In this document: positions 31,957 to 45,912 of the stretch, piece by piece
Layout of the letters: the number at the start of each line of letters is the position of its first letter
Position numbering within the stretch: position 1 is the stretch's first letter
Assembly: GCA_946902985.2 (NCBI GenBank)
Contig: OX336388.2
Span: 1,210,092,609-1,210,156,608 of the forward strand
Direction: 5' to 3'
DNA length: 64,000 bases
DNA from: Meconema thalassinum
Lineage: Eukaryota; Arthropoda; Insecta; Orthoptera; Tettigoniidae
Notes under the pieces: model-generated
Seen by the model: only the letters and a program-made list of their open reading frames with translations
The model's database searches: none
Told to the model about the DNA's origin: nothing
Translations under genes and position numbers: made by a program

Positions 31957-34900
31957 GTACTGCCCCCGGAAATCGAATTATATTGAGACCACGATGGCTG
32001 TATTGGAAAATATCAGTAAAGTTATGGATGTCATAGTTATGACGTGGATATTCATGACGTAGGCACGGATGACGTAGAATTCATGCCAGTAGGCTGATTG
32101 AGCTGAGATTCTTGGTGACGTCATGATTTTATTCGAGAAAGCTCCGAGATTTACGACGCAGTCGCAGGAAACAAGGTATTGTGCTAAGGAAGAAGCTACG
32201 CTATTGGAGGAGAGACGCGAACCAATGAACGATAGTTTGGAAGGAAGACGGAGATTGCTGAAACTACGATATTTGATTACTTTTGGCATGCAGATTTGTG
32301 GAAATCTATTTTCAGTTATGGCATTGATTTGGAATTTTGAAGAAATTAATTTTGAGTTTTTGAATTTTGAAAATCCGTCAAGTATAGCCAAAGTTAAAAC
32401 TTCCAGCAATGACGCAGCGACAGGCTATGGAAGGGATGGTTACGCCCCTTAAGAAGTTGATAAAAGGTCGTGCACAGGAGAGAGGAGCTCTCATACTCAG
32501 ATCTCATACTTGTGATCGCATATATGTTTCTGGTGATATAGAGTTATTTTCAAGTGATTCAGTGAAGTAAGTTGTCTTCAGCGTGGTGAAAGCCTGGCGC
32601 ATCAAACGAACTCGGAGCAGTTCCATTCTACGCTGCTCGAAACTAGGTGAAGTTGAAACGCGCACATTAACGTTTCCACCAGTCAAGATATCAAGCGCTA
32701 ACTTCAGCCTGTATGATAATTCTATTAGGCAGTATAACATTGAGGTGTATACAAGATTTGAACGATTTCACAGTGATACTTCGAAAGATATTGGAACTTT
32801 TAGGCTGCCAACAAAGGTGATTTTCTCGCCACAGGAGAAACACTTTTAAAGTCCATATTATACACTACGGCTGACACGTGGAGTGCAACAGTTTGGTATT
32901 ACAACGATACATTCGACTATGGAACATTATAATATTGCAGTGCTTTTGATGATTATAATAGTAGGTGAGATGGAAGGCTAAGGCTTTGATGCAATTGGGA
33001 CATATATTATTGGAGTAAAGTAACAGCATGGAACTTCGTTAATCGTCTTTCTACAAAAGCGAGCATGTAGTGAACATCCAACTACACTCATGCATCGTTA
33101 ATCCATCGCTGAATTATACCAGATAACAGTGGAAATATTTTCATACTCCACAAATATGAATATTTCTGCGGAAATAACTACATTAAACTTCATGACGAAT
33201 TCCTGCAAGAACTTCAGAGAACTTTCAAGAGAGGCCAGGGTTATCCCGGCGCACAATGAAGAATTTTGCTGGAAGGATGTTTCTCGTATCCACGGAGCAG
33301 TGCAATTTCGGAGGAGGAAGCAGTTCGATTCTCCGAGGACGCTGATTCCTGTTTCGAGGATGGAGCTCATCTTTAAGTTGGTGAAATGGATCCACCAGCA
33401 GTCTTCTTTGGGGAATTTTCCTCTGGAACTTCAATCGGCAGATAAGGTAGTCGTGAACGTTTCTTGTATTATTTGAGTCTTGTAGCGATATTTGAGCAAC
33501 CATTCTTCCCATATTTTCTGTCTTACCTTTTGCCCCATTTTCTTGATTGATATTTTTGTACTCAGTACACTTCGATGATTTATGCCTTTTTCTTCGATTT
33601 TTGAGACATTGCTATGTCATGGCATACTTAAATAATTTTGGATCAGTTGAGACTGATGATTTAGATTCTTTCAGTAACTTGCATATTTTTGGTAGTCACG
33701 GTTTGACTGTAAAGTTAACGATTTGCTATGGCAGATTTGAATTCAGACAGCGTGTCATTTTATTAAAGTAATTCTAATCAGTTAATTACTTTGACCAATT
33801 TTCTGTCATCCTCAAGAAAGAAGAATAATTAAAAGATTTTAGAGCGTTAAAATCTTTACGATATCGACGATCTTTGAAATACTAGTCGTCTTATGAACAT
33901 GATTGCAACATAGACATTTATCATTGCATTATAGACAATTTTATGAAATATGAACGTTAATTACAATTTATTGAATACACTATAGTAATGAACATTTGAT
34001 AGGAGTTTTTCTCAATTATAGATTGGAACAATAATGTTTGCATTCCACAATCTAATTGTATTCTATTCGACTATTTCGCAGTTTAGTTGATCTTTGTTTG
34101 AAGATAGTATTTTTATACTGCCTCACTTTGAAGATGTTAATCTCAATTTTGATAGACCAGGCAGGAGTGTCTAATCGTATTTGCTATTAAATTTATTTGT
34201 GATTGGCAAATTTTTACTTCATATCGATTCATGAATGAAACCCACGAAGGTTAAATAATAACAGTCATTATTACAATTGATGAATATAAGAATTTTTAAA
34301 GAGGAACAATGCATGTATAATCGATAGTTCAGTGGACGTGTAAAAGTCGCTGTTGAGTAATGCCCTTGAATAATGAAGGAGGTTCCCACAATAATTAATG
34401 AAGTTAATGAATTAATAAGTGGAGGTTTTTGTGTGTAGTTTGGAAGATTTTTATGCCATATATATAAAGATATATGATGAATTTTGGGCCAATTGTTGTG
34501 CCATTTTTGTGCGTTATGAGCGAAGTATTTTCCCGCTGAATGTTGTTCTTGTTCTTTGAAAGATTATTCATATGAAGATACTGTTAAAATTAACAAGAGT
34601 GTTAAATAATTTGAGATAAAGATTTTGAATGGAGGTTACAGTCACAAATATTAATAATTATTATTAAACATTATTAAACCAGAATTTGACACTTAAATAT
34701 AACTAACCTTCATTGGTCGTTTATATCAACACGATTTGAGTAATTATCAACCGGATAAACGTGTGGTTCAATGTATTCCTTGTATAAATAATATAAACAA
34801 TTTAATATTGTAAAATAATTTTGTAAATATCTTTGTTAAATAATTTAAAATGATAGTGATTAATAGAAGCGTGTATTAAATTTTCAATGGTCATTTGACA

Positions 34901-35827
34901 TTGTTATAAACAATTTATTATTGTTATAAATAATTAATGAACTTTTGTTATTAACATTTAGAGTTTTTTATATACTTTAAACAACGCAAGTTAAGCAAGT
35001 GGTTTGAACAAATAATCATGATTTGGGATTGGTGGAGGAATCCACTGGTGTTTGAATGAAGCATGTAAGACATTTGCGTGATAATATTTCAGTTGAGATG
35101 TGAACATTTACGTATTTGAAAAGAGAGAGCCGAGCTCTGAGGTAGCACGCTTATGCTAGGGTTGAACGAACGGGTGTCCGCTTTGACTATACAGGTGCTT
35201 TGCAGCTGGCCCGGACAACTGTGTTACCGAGGCCAAGGGCGTTTCATAATAGCCTTGTGGCTATAAATAAAATGTGCAGTATATAAACACGCAAAGCAAT
35301 TGATATATGTGTCTCATCCCAAATCCCGTTTCCATTCCCAGTGCATTACTATTTTTCGTTGCTATAAGCTTGAGAAAGCTAAAACATTATATGTGGAGAA
35401 TACAGGTCCTACAGGAGGACATGGTTATGTGGTCGATGGCTTCTGATTGCCACGTATATTTTGTTGTTTCATTTTTGTTAAAAATCATTCTTTATGTGAA
35501 ATAAATTATTGTGCAGTTTAAAGTTTCTCGTCTTCGTTTTGGTTCATTTTAAATATCATGGTGGAGGTTATTGTGAGGACATACTTTTAAGTGATCCAGT
35601 TGACAACCCAGTCCCCGAGATATATTTAAGAGGTAAGTAAAGGTAAGTATGAACCCCCGTATATTTTGGTGTGTTCCACAATAATTTTCTTGTTAACTAT
35701 TGTGCTCTAATCTCGATAGTATCTGTCAGTGCCATTTTCATTGATGTAGCTATGCCGGCGCGTTTGATTATTGGCAATCCGATTGAGGGGGCGGATATCT
35801 GACAGCCTACTATCCGGGTTATCGGGT
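31957..35827. mobile_element. Unidentified 3.87-kb insertion inside a SINE
   Basis: Bounded by 'acagta' at 31951-31956 and 35828-35833, which occurs once in the uninterrupted SINE. The ends are 'agtactgcccccgg' and 'ccgggttatcgggt'. The interior is AT-rich (especially 33780-35000) with short frames only (32123-32452, 32583-32849, 33129-33476), none with a recognised domain. Promoter- and end-like signals, 'tataaataaaa' near 35262 and 'aataaattattg' near 35500, would fit a very long solo LTR or a non-coding retroelement. The type is unknown. Confidence 0.6.
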
Positions 35828-36049
35828 ACAGTACCATCTCGGCATTTGCCCGAAGACGAAGTGGGAAACCACGGAAAACCACTTCGAGGATGGCTGAGGT
35901 GGGAATCGAACCCCCTCTACTCATTTGGACCTCCCGAGGCTGAGTAGACCCCGTTCCAGTCCTCATACCACTTTTCAAATTTCGTGGCAGAGCCGGGAAT
36001 CGAAAACAGGACCTCCGGGGCGGCAGCTAACCATGCTGACCGCTACGCT
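35828..36049 (-). mobile_element. SINE, 5' half (split copy)
   Basis: On the minus strand the tRNA-like head reads 'tagcgtagcggtcagcatgg' (A box, near 36025-36049) and a B-box-like 'cgattcccggctctgcc' near 35990-36003. Then comes the 'ggttttccgtggtttccc' body. It joins the half at 31687-31956. The target copy 'atagcccc' is 36050-36057. Confidence 0.9.
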
Positions 36050-36057
36050 ATAGCCCC

Positions 36058-37073
36058 TATGATCATAAAAAATCAGTTTAATTGCTATAATAGATTCGTA
36101 GATATTCAGAGCCGTCTAAATATTTCGGATGGTCGACATGTTGGATTGTTAAATGTATAGACCATAGAGTCATGTACCATTAAAGGAAAATTATTGCGTA
36201 GGTTCATTATTCAAACTATCACTTCGATCGCATGACTACGAGACAAGAAATAAAAACTTTATTTCAAAAATTCGCACAGGCGCTATCTTGAGGTTATATA
36301 AACGAACTAAATTAGATACCAGTGCATTACAATGTGTATAAACATTTCCTGTACGAAGTTTCATTGCGTTTGGATAATTAAATCGCGATAAAAGTCTATG
36401 TAAAACTTTCAAGTGCGCTTGGCCGCCATGTTCATTTTGTAGTTAAACGGTTTTTGAAAGTCTTATAGATGAACTTCCAGTAGTGTTCTTTACCTCCGTA
36501 CAAAATTTCAGGGTGATACCGCTAATAGTTTCGGAGATTTAGAATGCCGGTGAAATATTTCGCACATCCGCCATCTTGTGGTTATGTAAACAATTGAACG
36601 AAGTTAGATGTCGGTGCATTACAATGTGTATAAATATATACTGTACCAAGTTTTGTTGCGTTTGGTTGGTTAAATCACGATAAACGTATATTTAAAAGTC
36701 GCAAATTCGCGTGGCCGCCATGTTGGTTTTGTAGTTACCAGTTTTTCAAATGTCACATAGGTGAACTTCTAGTAGTTCCCTTTATCACCGTAAAAAATTC
36801 AGGGTGATATCGGTAATAATTTCGGAGATATTGAATGCTGGCGAAATAATTCGCACAGCCGCCATGTTGGATTGGTGAGACGTAACAACATTTCATTGGC
36901 ACGGTCGGGGTCGTCCGTAATATTGCTATGAACTAACCGAGTTTCATTGAAATCGCTCCAGCCGTTTAGAAATTATTAGGGACAGACACACACACACACC
37001 CTCACACACACACGCACACACGGACAAAAGGTGATCTCATAAACCTATTATTTCAAAATTGAAAGTAAGCTAT
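36058..37073 (+). repeat. Family B element, copy 4, right part
   Basis: Continues the array of 31194-31686. GCCAT words lie near 36427, 36571, 36717 and 36862 (~146-bp spacing). CA-rich run at 36987-37019, then a degraded terminal hairpin ending near 37073. Confidence 0.85.
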
Positions 37074-37260
37074 AAACGGTAGAAACCCCTAAAGAAATCG
37101 TTCATTCCAAGACAAAAGAACATGCTAGTCAGTTATACTAAAGCTGCTGTTATATTTCTGGGCGTAGTGGGCATGTGTAGCAGCATGGTAGTGAAGGTTT
37201 GAGTTTCAAGTCTTAGCGGCTTCGCTCGCGTCATAGTGGTGTCATATTGTTATGCAATGA
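37074..37260. other. No gene recognised
   Basis: Short stretch between two repeat elements; nothing seen. Confidence 0.4.
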
Positions 37261-40200
37261 AATGCAGGTTTAATCCCGTTAACACCCCTTTAGAACCTGA
37301 ATATCCAAAAATCCCTCCTAATTAGACGTTTTTGACACACCCCTTTAGAACCTGAATATCCAAAAATCCCTCCTAATTAGACGTTTTTGACAAACAACAA
37401 ACATATCCCCAAAATATTATTCTTCTAACTTAAATAGTTTTGGTTGGTCGATGAGAGTGAATATCCAAAAATCCTTCCTTAGTGATCGTTTCTAGCCCAG
37501 AATTTTACCCCTCCCCATGGGCCCCTAAAATTGGATTTATGAAAAAGCAGTCGAACACCTATTTATTTAATTATATATTTATTTATTACTAAGCTGATTG
37601 TTTTCCTCTGAGTTTCAAACTCCTCGCCTATGTCGTTTAAGAAATGCACGCTCCGTTAAGAATCCTTCAACCCCCAATTTTCACCCCTTTCACCTCATAA
37701 TATACACCATATCAATAAACCCTTAGACATATGTCTGCTTATTTTTATTGATTAATTTATATGCCGAGTATCACATCCCCAAATTAAACAACTCGTGAGA
37801 TATTGTTAATCAATGAAATGCAAGTTTAACCCCATTTACCCCCCTTCAGAACATGAATATCCAAAAAATCCATCCTTAGTGGACGTTTTCGTTATACAAC
37901 GAACATATCCCCAAAGTTTCAAATTTCTAACTGCAATAGGTTTGGCTGGGGGATGATGAGTGAATATCCAAAAATACTTTCTTAGTGGACTTCTTTCCCC
38001 CAGAATTTCACCCCTCCCCATGGGCCCCTTAAATTGGATTTATGAAAAAATGGTCGACCACCTATTTACTTATTTTTCAAGCTGATTTTCCCCCTGAGAT
38101 TCATACTTTATGCCTCTGACTTTTAAGAGATACTTGCTCCGTTAGGAATCCTTCAACACCCACTTTTCACACACACACCTCTTAATATACACTACATCGA
38201 AAACCCTCAGAAATGTGTCTTCTTATTCTTAATGATGAGTTTATATGCCGAGTATCGCACCCCTCAAGGAAACCAATCGGGAGATATCGTTATTCAATTA
38301 AATGCAGGTCTACCCCCTTAACATCTCTTTAGAACCTGAATATCCAGAAATCCTTCCTTAGTGGAAGTTTTCGACATACAACGAACATAACCCCAAAATT
38401 TCATGTTTCTAACTTCAATAATTTTGGCTGGGTGATAATGAGTGAGTGAGTAAGTCAGGACATTTTCTTTCATTTATTTTTTAGAATTTCACCCCTCTCA
38501 TGGACCCCTTAAATTGGATTTATGAAAAAGAAACTGTCAAACACCTATTTACTTATTTTTAAGCTGTTCTCCCCCCTGAGTTTGATGAGTGAGTGAGTTA
38601 ATCAGTTAGAACACTTTCTTTCCTGTTTTTTTTTTCCCCAGAATTTCCCCTCTCTCCAAGGACCCCTTAAATTGGATTTATGAAAAATCGGTCGAACACC
38701 TATTTACTTATATTTTAAGCTGTTTTTTTCTCACTGAATTTCAAACTTCTCGCCTATGTCGTTTAAGAGACACACGCTCCGTTAAGAATCCTTCATCCCC
38801 CAATTTTCACCCCTTTCACCTCATAATATACACCACATCGATAACTCCTTCGACATATGTCTGCTTATTTTTAATCGTTAGTTTATATGCCGAATATCAC
38901 ATCCCCAAAGACACAACTCATGAGATATCGTTATTCAATGAAATGCACGTTTATCCCGTAAACACCTCTTCAGAACCCGAATAAACAAAAATCCTTCCGT
39001 AGTTGACGTTTTCGACATAACAGCGATCATATTCCCAAAATGTAATGTTTCCAACTTCAATAGTTTTCGCTGGGCGATGATGAGTGAGTGAGTAAATCAG
39101 GTCATTTTCTTTCAATTATTTTTACCAGAATTTTACCCCTCCCCATGGGCCCCTTAAATTGGATTTATGAAAAAACGGCCGAACACCGATTTACTTATTT
39201 TTTAAGCTGATTTTTTCCGCTGAGTTTCAATCTTCTCGCCTATGTCGTTTAAGAGATACACGCTCCGTTAGGTATTCTTCAACCCCCACTTTTCACCCCT
39301 TTCACCTTATAATATACACCACATCGAAAAATCCTTAGACACATGTCTGCTTATTTTTAACGATTAGTTTATATGCCGAGTATCACATCCACAAATGAAA
39401 CCACTCGTGAGATATTGTTATTCAATAAAATGCAGTTTTAACCCCCTTAAGACCGCTTTAGAACCTGAATATCCGAAAATCCTTGGTGTATGGTGTTGAC
39501 ATACAACGAACATATCCCCAAGATGTTTTGTTTCTAACTTCAATAATTTTGGCTGGGCGATGATGAGTGAGTGAGTGAGTGAGTCAGGATATTTTATTTC
39601 AATTTTTTTTCTTCAGAATTTCACCCCTCCCCATGAACGCCTTAAATTTGATTTATGAAACAAAAATGTCGAACACTTATTTACTTCTTTTTAAGCACTT
39701 TTCTCTCCCTGCGTTTGAAGAGTGAGTAGGTCAATCAGTTAGAACACTTCCTTTCCTGTTCCCCCCCCCCCCAGGTTCTCACCCCTCCCCATGGGCCCCT
39801 TAAATTGGATTTATGAAAAATCACTCGAACACCTATTTACTTATCTTTTAAGCTGATTTTTTTCCGCTGAGTTTTAAACTCCTAGACTATGTCGTTTAAG
39901 AGATACACACTCCGTTAAGAATCCTTCAACCCCCACTTTTCACCCCTTTCATCTCATAGTATACACCACATAGAAAAACCCTCAGACACGTTTCTTCTTA
40001 TTTTTAATGATGAGTTTATATGCCGAGTATCACATCCCCCAATGAAATCAATCGGGAGATAGCCTATTGTTATTCAATAAAATGCAGGTTCAACCTCCTT
40101 AAGACCCCTTTAGAACCTGAATATCCGAAAATCCTCCCTTAGTGGACGGTTTTGACATGCATTGATCATATCCCCAAAACGTCATGTTTCTAACTTCAAT

Positions 40201-40935
40201 AATTTTGGCTGGGCGATGGTGAGTGGTTCAGGACTTTTTCTTTCAAATTTCTTTTTTCAGAATTTCACCCCTCCCCATGAACCCCTTAAATTGGTTTACC
40301 CCTTAAATTGGTTTATGCAAAAAACTGTCGAACACCTGTTTACTTATTTTTAAGCAGTTTTTCTCCCCTGAGTTTGATGTGTGAGTCTGTCAGTCAATCA
40401 GTTAGGACACTTTCTTTCCTGTTCCCCCCCCCCTCCAGAATTTCACCCATCCCCATGGGCCCCTTAAATTGGATATATGATAAAACGGTCAAACACCTAT
40501 TTACTTATTTTTTAAGCTGATTTTATTTCGCTGAGTTTCAAACTCCTCGCCTATGTCGTTTAAGAGGTACACGCTCCGTTAGGGATCCTTCAACCCCCAC
40601 TTTTCACCCCTTTCACCTCATAATATACACCACATCGAAAAACCCTCAGACACATGTCTTCTTATTTTTAATGATGAGTGTATATGCCGAGTATCACATC
40701 TCCCAATGAAACCAATCGGGATATATTGTTATTCAATGAAATGCATGTCTACCCCCTTAACACCCCTTTAGAACCTGAATATCCAAAAATCCTTCCTTAG
40801 TGCGTGTTTTCGACTTAACGCGAACATATCCCCAAAATTTCATGTTTCTAACTTTAATAGTTTTGGCTGGGCGATGATGAGTCAGTGAGTCATTGAATCA
40901 GTCAGTCAGTCAATCAGTTAGGACACTTGTTTTTA
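37261..40935 (+). repeat. Family F array: ~490- and ~650-bp units
   Basis: The word 'agaacctgaatatcc' or a close variant recurs at about 37293, 37345, 37846, 38332, 38970, 39460, 40111 and 40770. Units are ~490 or ~640-660 bp, the longer ones holding an extra ~150-bp partial repeat ('ggatttatgaaaaa...acacctatttactta'). The first two words are a 52-bp local duplication. Short gagt runs occur (39565-39585). Rich in C-runs on this strand. No gene; the frames 40162-40353 and 40308-40520 are artefacts. Confidence 0.8.
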
Positions 40936-40939
40936 TATA

Positions 40940-43195
40940 AGAGACAAGCTGTACCCGGCATGCGTTGCAATGCCAATCAAAGAAAGTGTTGGCGTTGAAA
41001 TTCAGTTTCTTGAAGTGCTTTTGGATACACAACATGTTTTTCAGTTTCCATTAACTGCCTCTAAGCTATTGTAAAATGGATTTTCTAATTTAGAACCATT
41101 CGTGGGAGCGTGCACAACAACTTTTAAAAGTTTCATCGCAATCGGATGAATGGCATATGAACGTATACGGGATTTTGTTTGAACGATTCGTGTGCTGTCA
41201 CTCATTTGTTGATTCTACTCGTACGCTACCTATTGAGAAATGGATTTACTAAGTCGAAACCCTACCCTGGCGTGTACACAATAACTCATCAAGGTTTCAT
41301 CACAATCGAAGAAGGTTATATGAACGCATAGGGGATTTTGTTGAAACGCTACGCTCGTCGTCACTCATTTGTTGCATATACTCGTGCGCTACCTATTAGG
41401 AAATGGATTTACCTAGTCGAAACTCTTCCCTGGCGTGTACACAATAACTCATCAATGTTTCATCGCAATCGGATGAATGGTATATGCACGTATAAGGGGT
41501 TTTGTTTAAACGATTCGTGCGCTGTCACTCATTTGTTGAATCTACTCGTGCGCTACCTATTGAGAAATGTATTACTAAGTCGAAACCCTTCCCTGGCGGG
41601 TACACAATAACTGATCAATATTTGATCGCAATCGGATGAATAGTATATGAACGCATACCGGATTTTGTTTAAACGATTCGCGCCCCGTCACTCATTTGTT
41701 GAATCTTCTCTTGCGCTACCTACTGTAAAATGTAGAGTAAAATTTACTAAGTTAGAAACCGTCACGTAAGTGTCCACTACATCTCACCCAAGTTTCATCG
41801 CTATCGGACTAATGGGATATGAAGACATAGGGGACTGTATTGAAACGTTCCGTGTGTCGTCGTTCATTTGTCGAATCTACTCGTGTGCTACCTACTGTGA
41901 AATGTATTTACTAAGCCAGAAACCTTCCTTGGAGTGTCCACCATATTTCACCCAAGTTTCACCGCTAACGGCAGAATGGTATATGACCTTATACGGGACT
42001 TTGTTGAAACGCTTCGCGCGTCGTCCCTCATTTGTTGACTCTACTTGTGCACTGCATATTGTATAGTGGATTTACTGAGCCAAAAACCTTCCATGACGTG
42101 TACACAACATCTCACCCAAGTTTCATAGCTATCGGACGAATGGTATATGAATGCATACGGGACTTGGTTGAAACACTTCGCGTGTCGTCACTCATTTGTT
42201 GAATCTAAACGTGCGCTTCGTATTATAAAATGGATTTACTTAGCCAGAAACCTTTCCTGGAGTGTACACAACAATTCACCAAAAATTTATCACTATCAGA
42301 CGAATGGTATATGACCTTATACGGGACTTTGTTGAAAAGCTTCGCGTGTCATCGCTCATTTGTTGAATCTACTGGTGCGCTACCAATTGTAAAATGGATG
42401 TACTAAGCCAGAAACCTTCCCTGGGGTGTACAGAACATCTCACCCAAGTTTCATCGCTATCGGATGAATGGTATATGACCTTATATGGGACTTTGTTGAA
42501 ACGCTTCGCGCGTCGTCGCTCATTTGTTGATTCTACTCGTGCTCTACCTATTTTTAAAGGGATTTACTAAGCCAGAAACCTTCCCTGGAGAGCACACAAA
42601 ATCTCAGCCTAGTTTCATCGCTATCGGACGAATGGTAGGCCTATATGAACGCATACGTGACTTTGTTGAAATGCTTCGTGCGTCGTAGCTCATTTGTTGA
42701 ATCTACTCGTGCGCCGCCTATTGTAAAGTGGATTTACTAAGCCAGAAAATTTCCCGGAAGTGTACACAAAATTTTACGCAAGTTTCATAGCTATCGGACG
42801 AATGGTATATGAATGCATACGGGACTTTGTTGAAACGCTTTGCGTGTCGTCGCTCATTTGTTGAATCTACTGGTGCGCTATCTACTGTGAAATGTATTCT
42901 CTAATTTTGAAACCTTTACGTAAGTGTACACAACATCTCACCCAAGTTTCATCGCTATCGGACGAATGGTATATGAATACATACGGGACTTGTTGAAACG
43001 CTTCGCGCATCGTCGCTCATTTGTTGAATCTACGCGTGCGCTACCTATTGTAAAATGGATTTACTAAGTCAGAAACCTTCCTTGGAGTGTACTCAACATC
43101 TCACCCTAGTTTCATCGCTATCGTATGAATGGTATATGAACGCATAGGAGACATACACACTCACAGACAGACAGACAGCCAAACTATCACGGAAC
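40940..43195 (+). repeat. Family A element, copy 2
   Basis: Same head as 704-740 ('agctgtacccggcatgcg', from ~40947) and the same order of diverged monomers as copy 1, so the two arrays descend from one array rather than from independent expansions. It ends with a short GACA run (43160-43175) near the next B element. The frames 41338-41610 and 41770-42066 are artefacts. Confidence 0.85.
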
Positions 43196-43204
43196 ATTGA
43201 TTTT

Positions 43205-43252
43205 TGGCCTATTTTCAATTTTGGAAAAATAGGCTTATGAGATCACCTTTTG

Positions 43253-43291
<39 letters not shown>

Positions 43292-44543
43292 TGTGTGTGT
43301 CCCTCCCCCTAATAAAATCTAAACGGCTGGAGCGATTTCAATGAAACTAGGTAAGTTCATAGCACTATTCCCGGCGACTTCGACCGTGCCCTTCAAATTT
43401 TGTTACGTCTCACCAATCCAACATGGCGGCTGTGCGAAATATTTCACTAGCATTCAATATCTCCGAAGCTATTACCGATATCGCACTGAAATTGTGTACG
43501 GTGATAAAAGGCACTACTAGAAGTTCACCTATGAGACTTTCAAAAACCTGGTGACTACAAAACCAACATGGCGGTCAAGCGAATTTGAGACTTTTAAATA
43601 GACTTTTCTCGCGATTTAACTATCCAAACGTATTGAAACTTGGTACAGCAAATGCTTATAAACATTGTAATGCACTGGAGTCTAATTTAGTTCAATTGTT
43701 TACATAACCTCAAAATGGCGGCTGTGTGAAATATTTCACTGACATTCTATATCTCCGAAACTATTACTATTGCAATTTTGTACGGTGATAAAGGGTACTG
43801 ATACAAGTTAACCTATGTATATTTCATAAACCTGTAAAGTACAAAACGAACATGGCGACCAAGCGAATTTGAAATATTTTAATAGACTTTTCTCGTGATT
43901 TAACTCTCTGAGCGCAGTGAAATGTGGTACAGTAAATGATTTTGCAGATTGTAATGCACAGCCATCTAATTAAATTCAATTGTTTACATAACCTCAAGAT
44001 GGCGGCTGTGCGAAATTTTAAAATTAAGTTTTTATTTCTTGTGTCGTAATCATGCGATCGAAGTGAAAGTTTGAATAATGAACCTAGGCAATAATTGTCC
44101 TTGAATGGTACATAACTCTATGCCCTATACATATAACAATCCTAAATGGCGAGCTTCCGAAATATTTAGACGGTTCTCAATATCTATGAAAGTTTTACAG
44201 CAACCAAACTGAATTTTTTAATGTTCATAGAGACTATGAACATATGTTCACCTATAGGACTTCAGTAACCTGGTGAGCACAAATCCAACATGCGGGGACG
44301 CGAAGTATAAATATTTAAATGAACGTTTCTCGCGAATTAACTATCCGATTGCTGTGAAACGTTGCACGTTAAATGCTTATACAAATGTTGATCCACTGGC
44401 ATCTAATTTATTTCAATTGTTTGCATAATCGCAAAATGGCTGCTGTGCGTAATTTTAAAATCTCGTTTTTACTTCTTGTGTTCTAATCATGCGATTGAAG
44501 TTTGAATACCACACGTACACAATAATATTAATGTAATAGTACA
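43205..44543 (-). repeat. Family B element, copy 5, main part
   Basis: Terminal hairpin (cctattttc ... aaaataggc) at 43207-43235, a TG-rich run at 43256-43301, then B monomers with ATGGCGG words near 43423, 43569, 43716, 43851 and 43999. It is interrupted at 44544 by a family D element and resumes at ~45985. Confidence 0.8.
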
Positions 44544-45868
44544 ACAAGAAGTTCCGTTAAGAACTATACAGCCTACTTTTCATGCCAATGATTATTCTAC
44601 AGAATATGAAACTATCTAGAATAATGACGAAATTAAGATGCTAATATCGAAATTTCCAATTAGTTCGAAATACTGTATACCTGGCATAATGTATCCTAAT
44701 AGAGCACTACAGTTGGCAGCCCTGATGACTGAATATATTCTTAGTTCCATCTCTTAAGGTACAAAATACAAAATTTGGTTGAAGTCCAATGAATCGCACG
44801 GACGTTACATGCAGTTAAACATTGGATCTAACAGCGCGCGTAAAATCATTTTGGCAACAATGTCATGCATGTATTGGTCAGAAATAATCTGAAATAATGT
44901 GATCTATTGTTGTGCCAATTTTGAATGAAATCCATTAGTTAGTATAGAAGTTACATGCATTTTAAAATTGGACCTATCAGCAGGCTTAGAATCATGTTGG
45001 CAGCACTGACGTATATTAGTTACTACAAATTCGTCTAGAATGCCAGGTACTATACGTGTGCAAATTTTAGAGCTATTGGCTTGCATACTTTCTGATATAT
45101 TGATATTAGGGTAACAAAAATAGGGACAGCACATATTAACAGTTAGCAGCCCTGGATGCTCCTTAGAATACGCATAGTCATATCTGTTATGGTACACATA
45201 ACACATACGAAATTTGGTTGAAATCCAAATGATAGTATGGAAGTTGCATGTATTTAAAGTTGGACCTGTCAGCAGGCTTAGAATCATGTTGGTAGCACTG
45301 ACGTATATAAGTTACTCCAAATTAATATAGAATGTCAGGTACTATACGTGTGCATAGTTTAAAGCTGTCGGCTTGCATACTTTCTGATATATTGGTATTT
45401 GGATAAAATAAATTAGGAGCATTTATTAACAGTTGGCAGCCCTGGTAGGTCTTAAGAATACGCTCAGTCATATCTGGTTATGTACACATACAACATACGA
45501 AATTTGGTTGAATTCCGCTTGATAGTGTAGAAGTTATATGCATTTAAAAATTGGACCTATCAGGAGGCTTATAGTCATTTTGGCAACACTGCCATGTTTG
45601 GCCTCCAGGAAATTAAACTGAAATATTATGGTCTGTACGTGTGCCAATTTTGAAATAGCTCCCATTCATACTTTCCAAGATATCCAACATGGAGCTCAAA
45701 TTTCAATTGCGATTTTTTAGCAGTTGGTAGCACTGACATCATTTTCAAATATGGCCGTGAGATATTCAGGTGTAGATCTTTACTCATACCAAATTTTGTT
45801 TCGATTGCTGCAGCCGTTTAGGAGTTGATAGGGGGGGACACACACACAGCCAGACAGACAGACAGAAG

Positions 45869-45912
<44 letters not shown>

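Noticed and set aside
32123..33512. Short frames of 88-115 codons in the 3.87-kb insertion (both strands)
   Set aside because: No domain, no consistent composition and overlapping frames on both strands; not enough to call genes.
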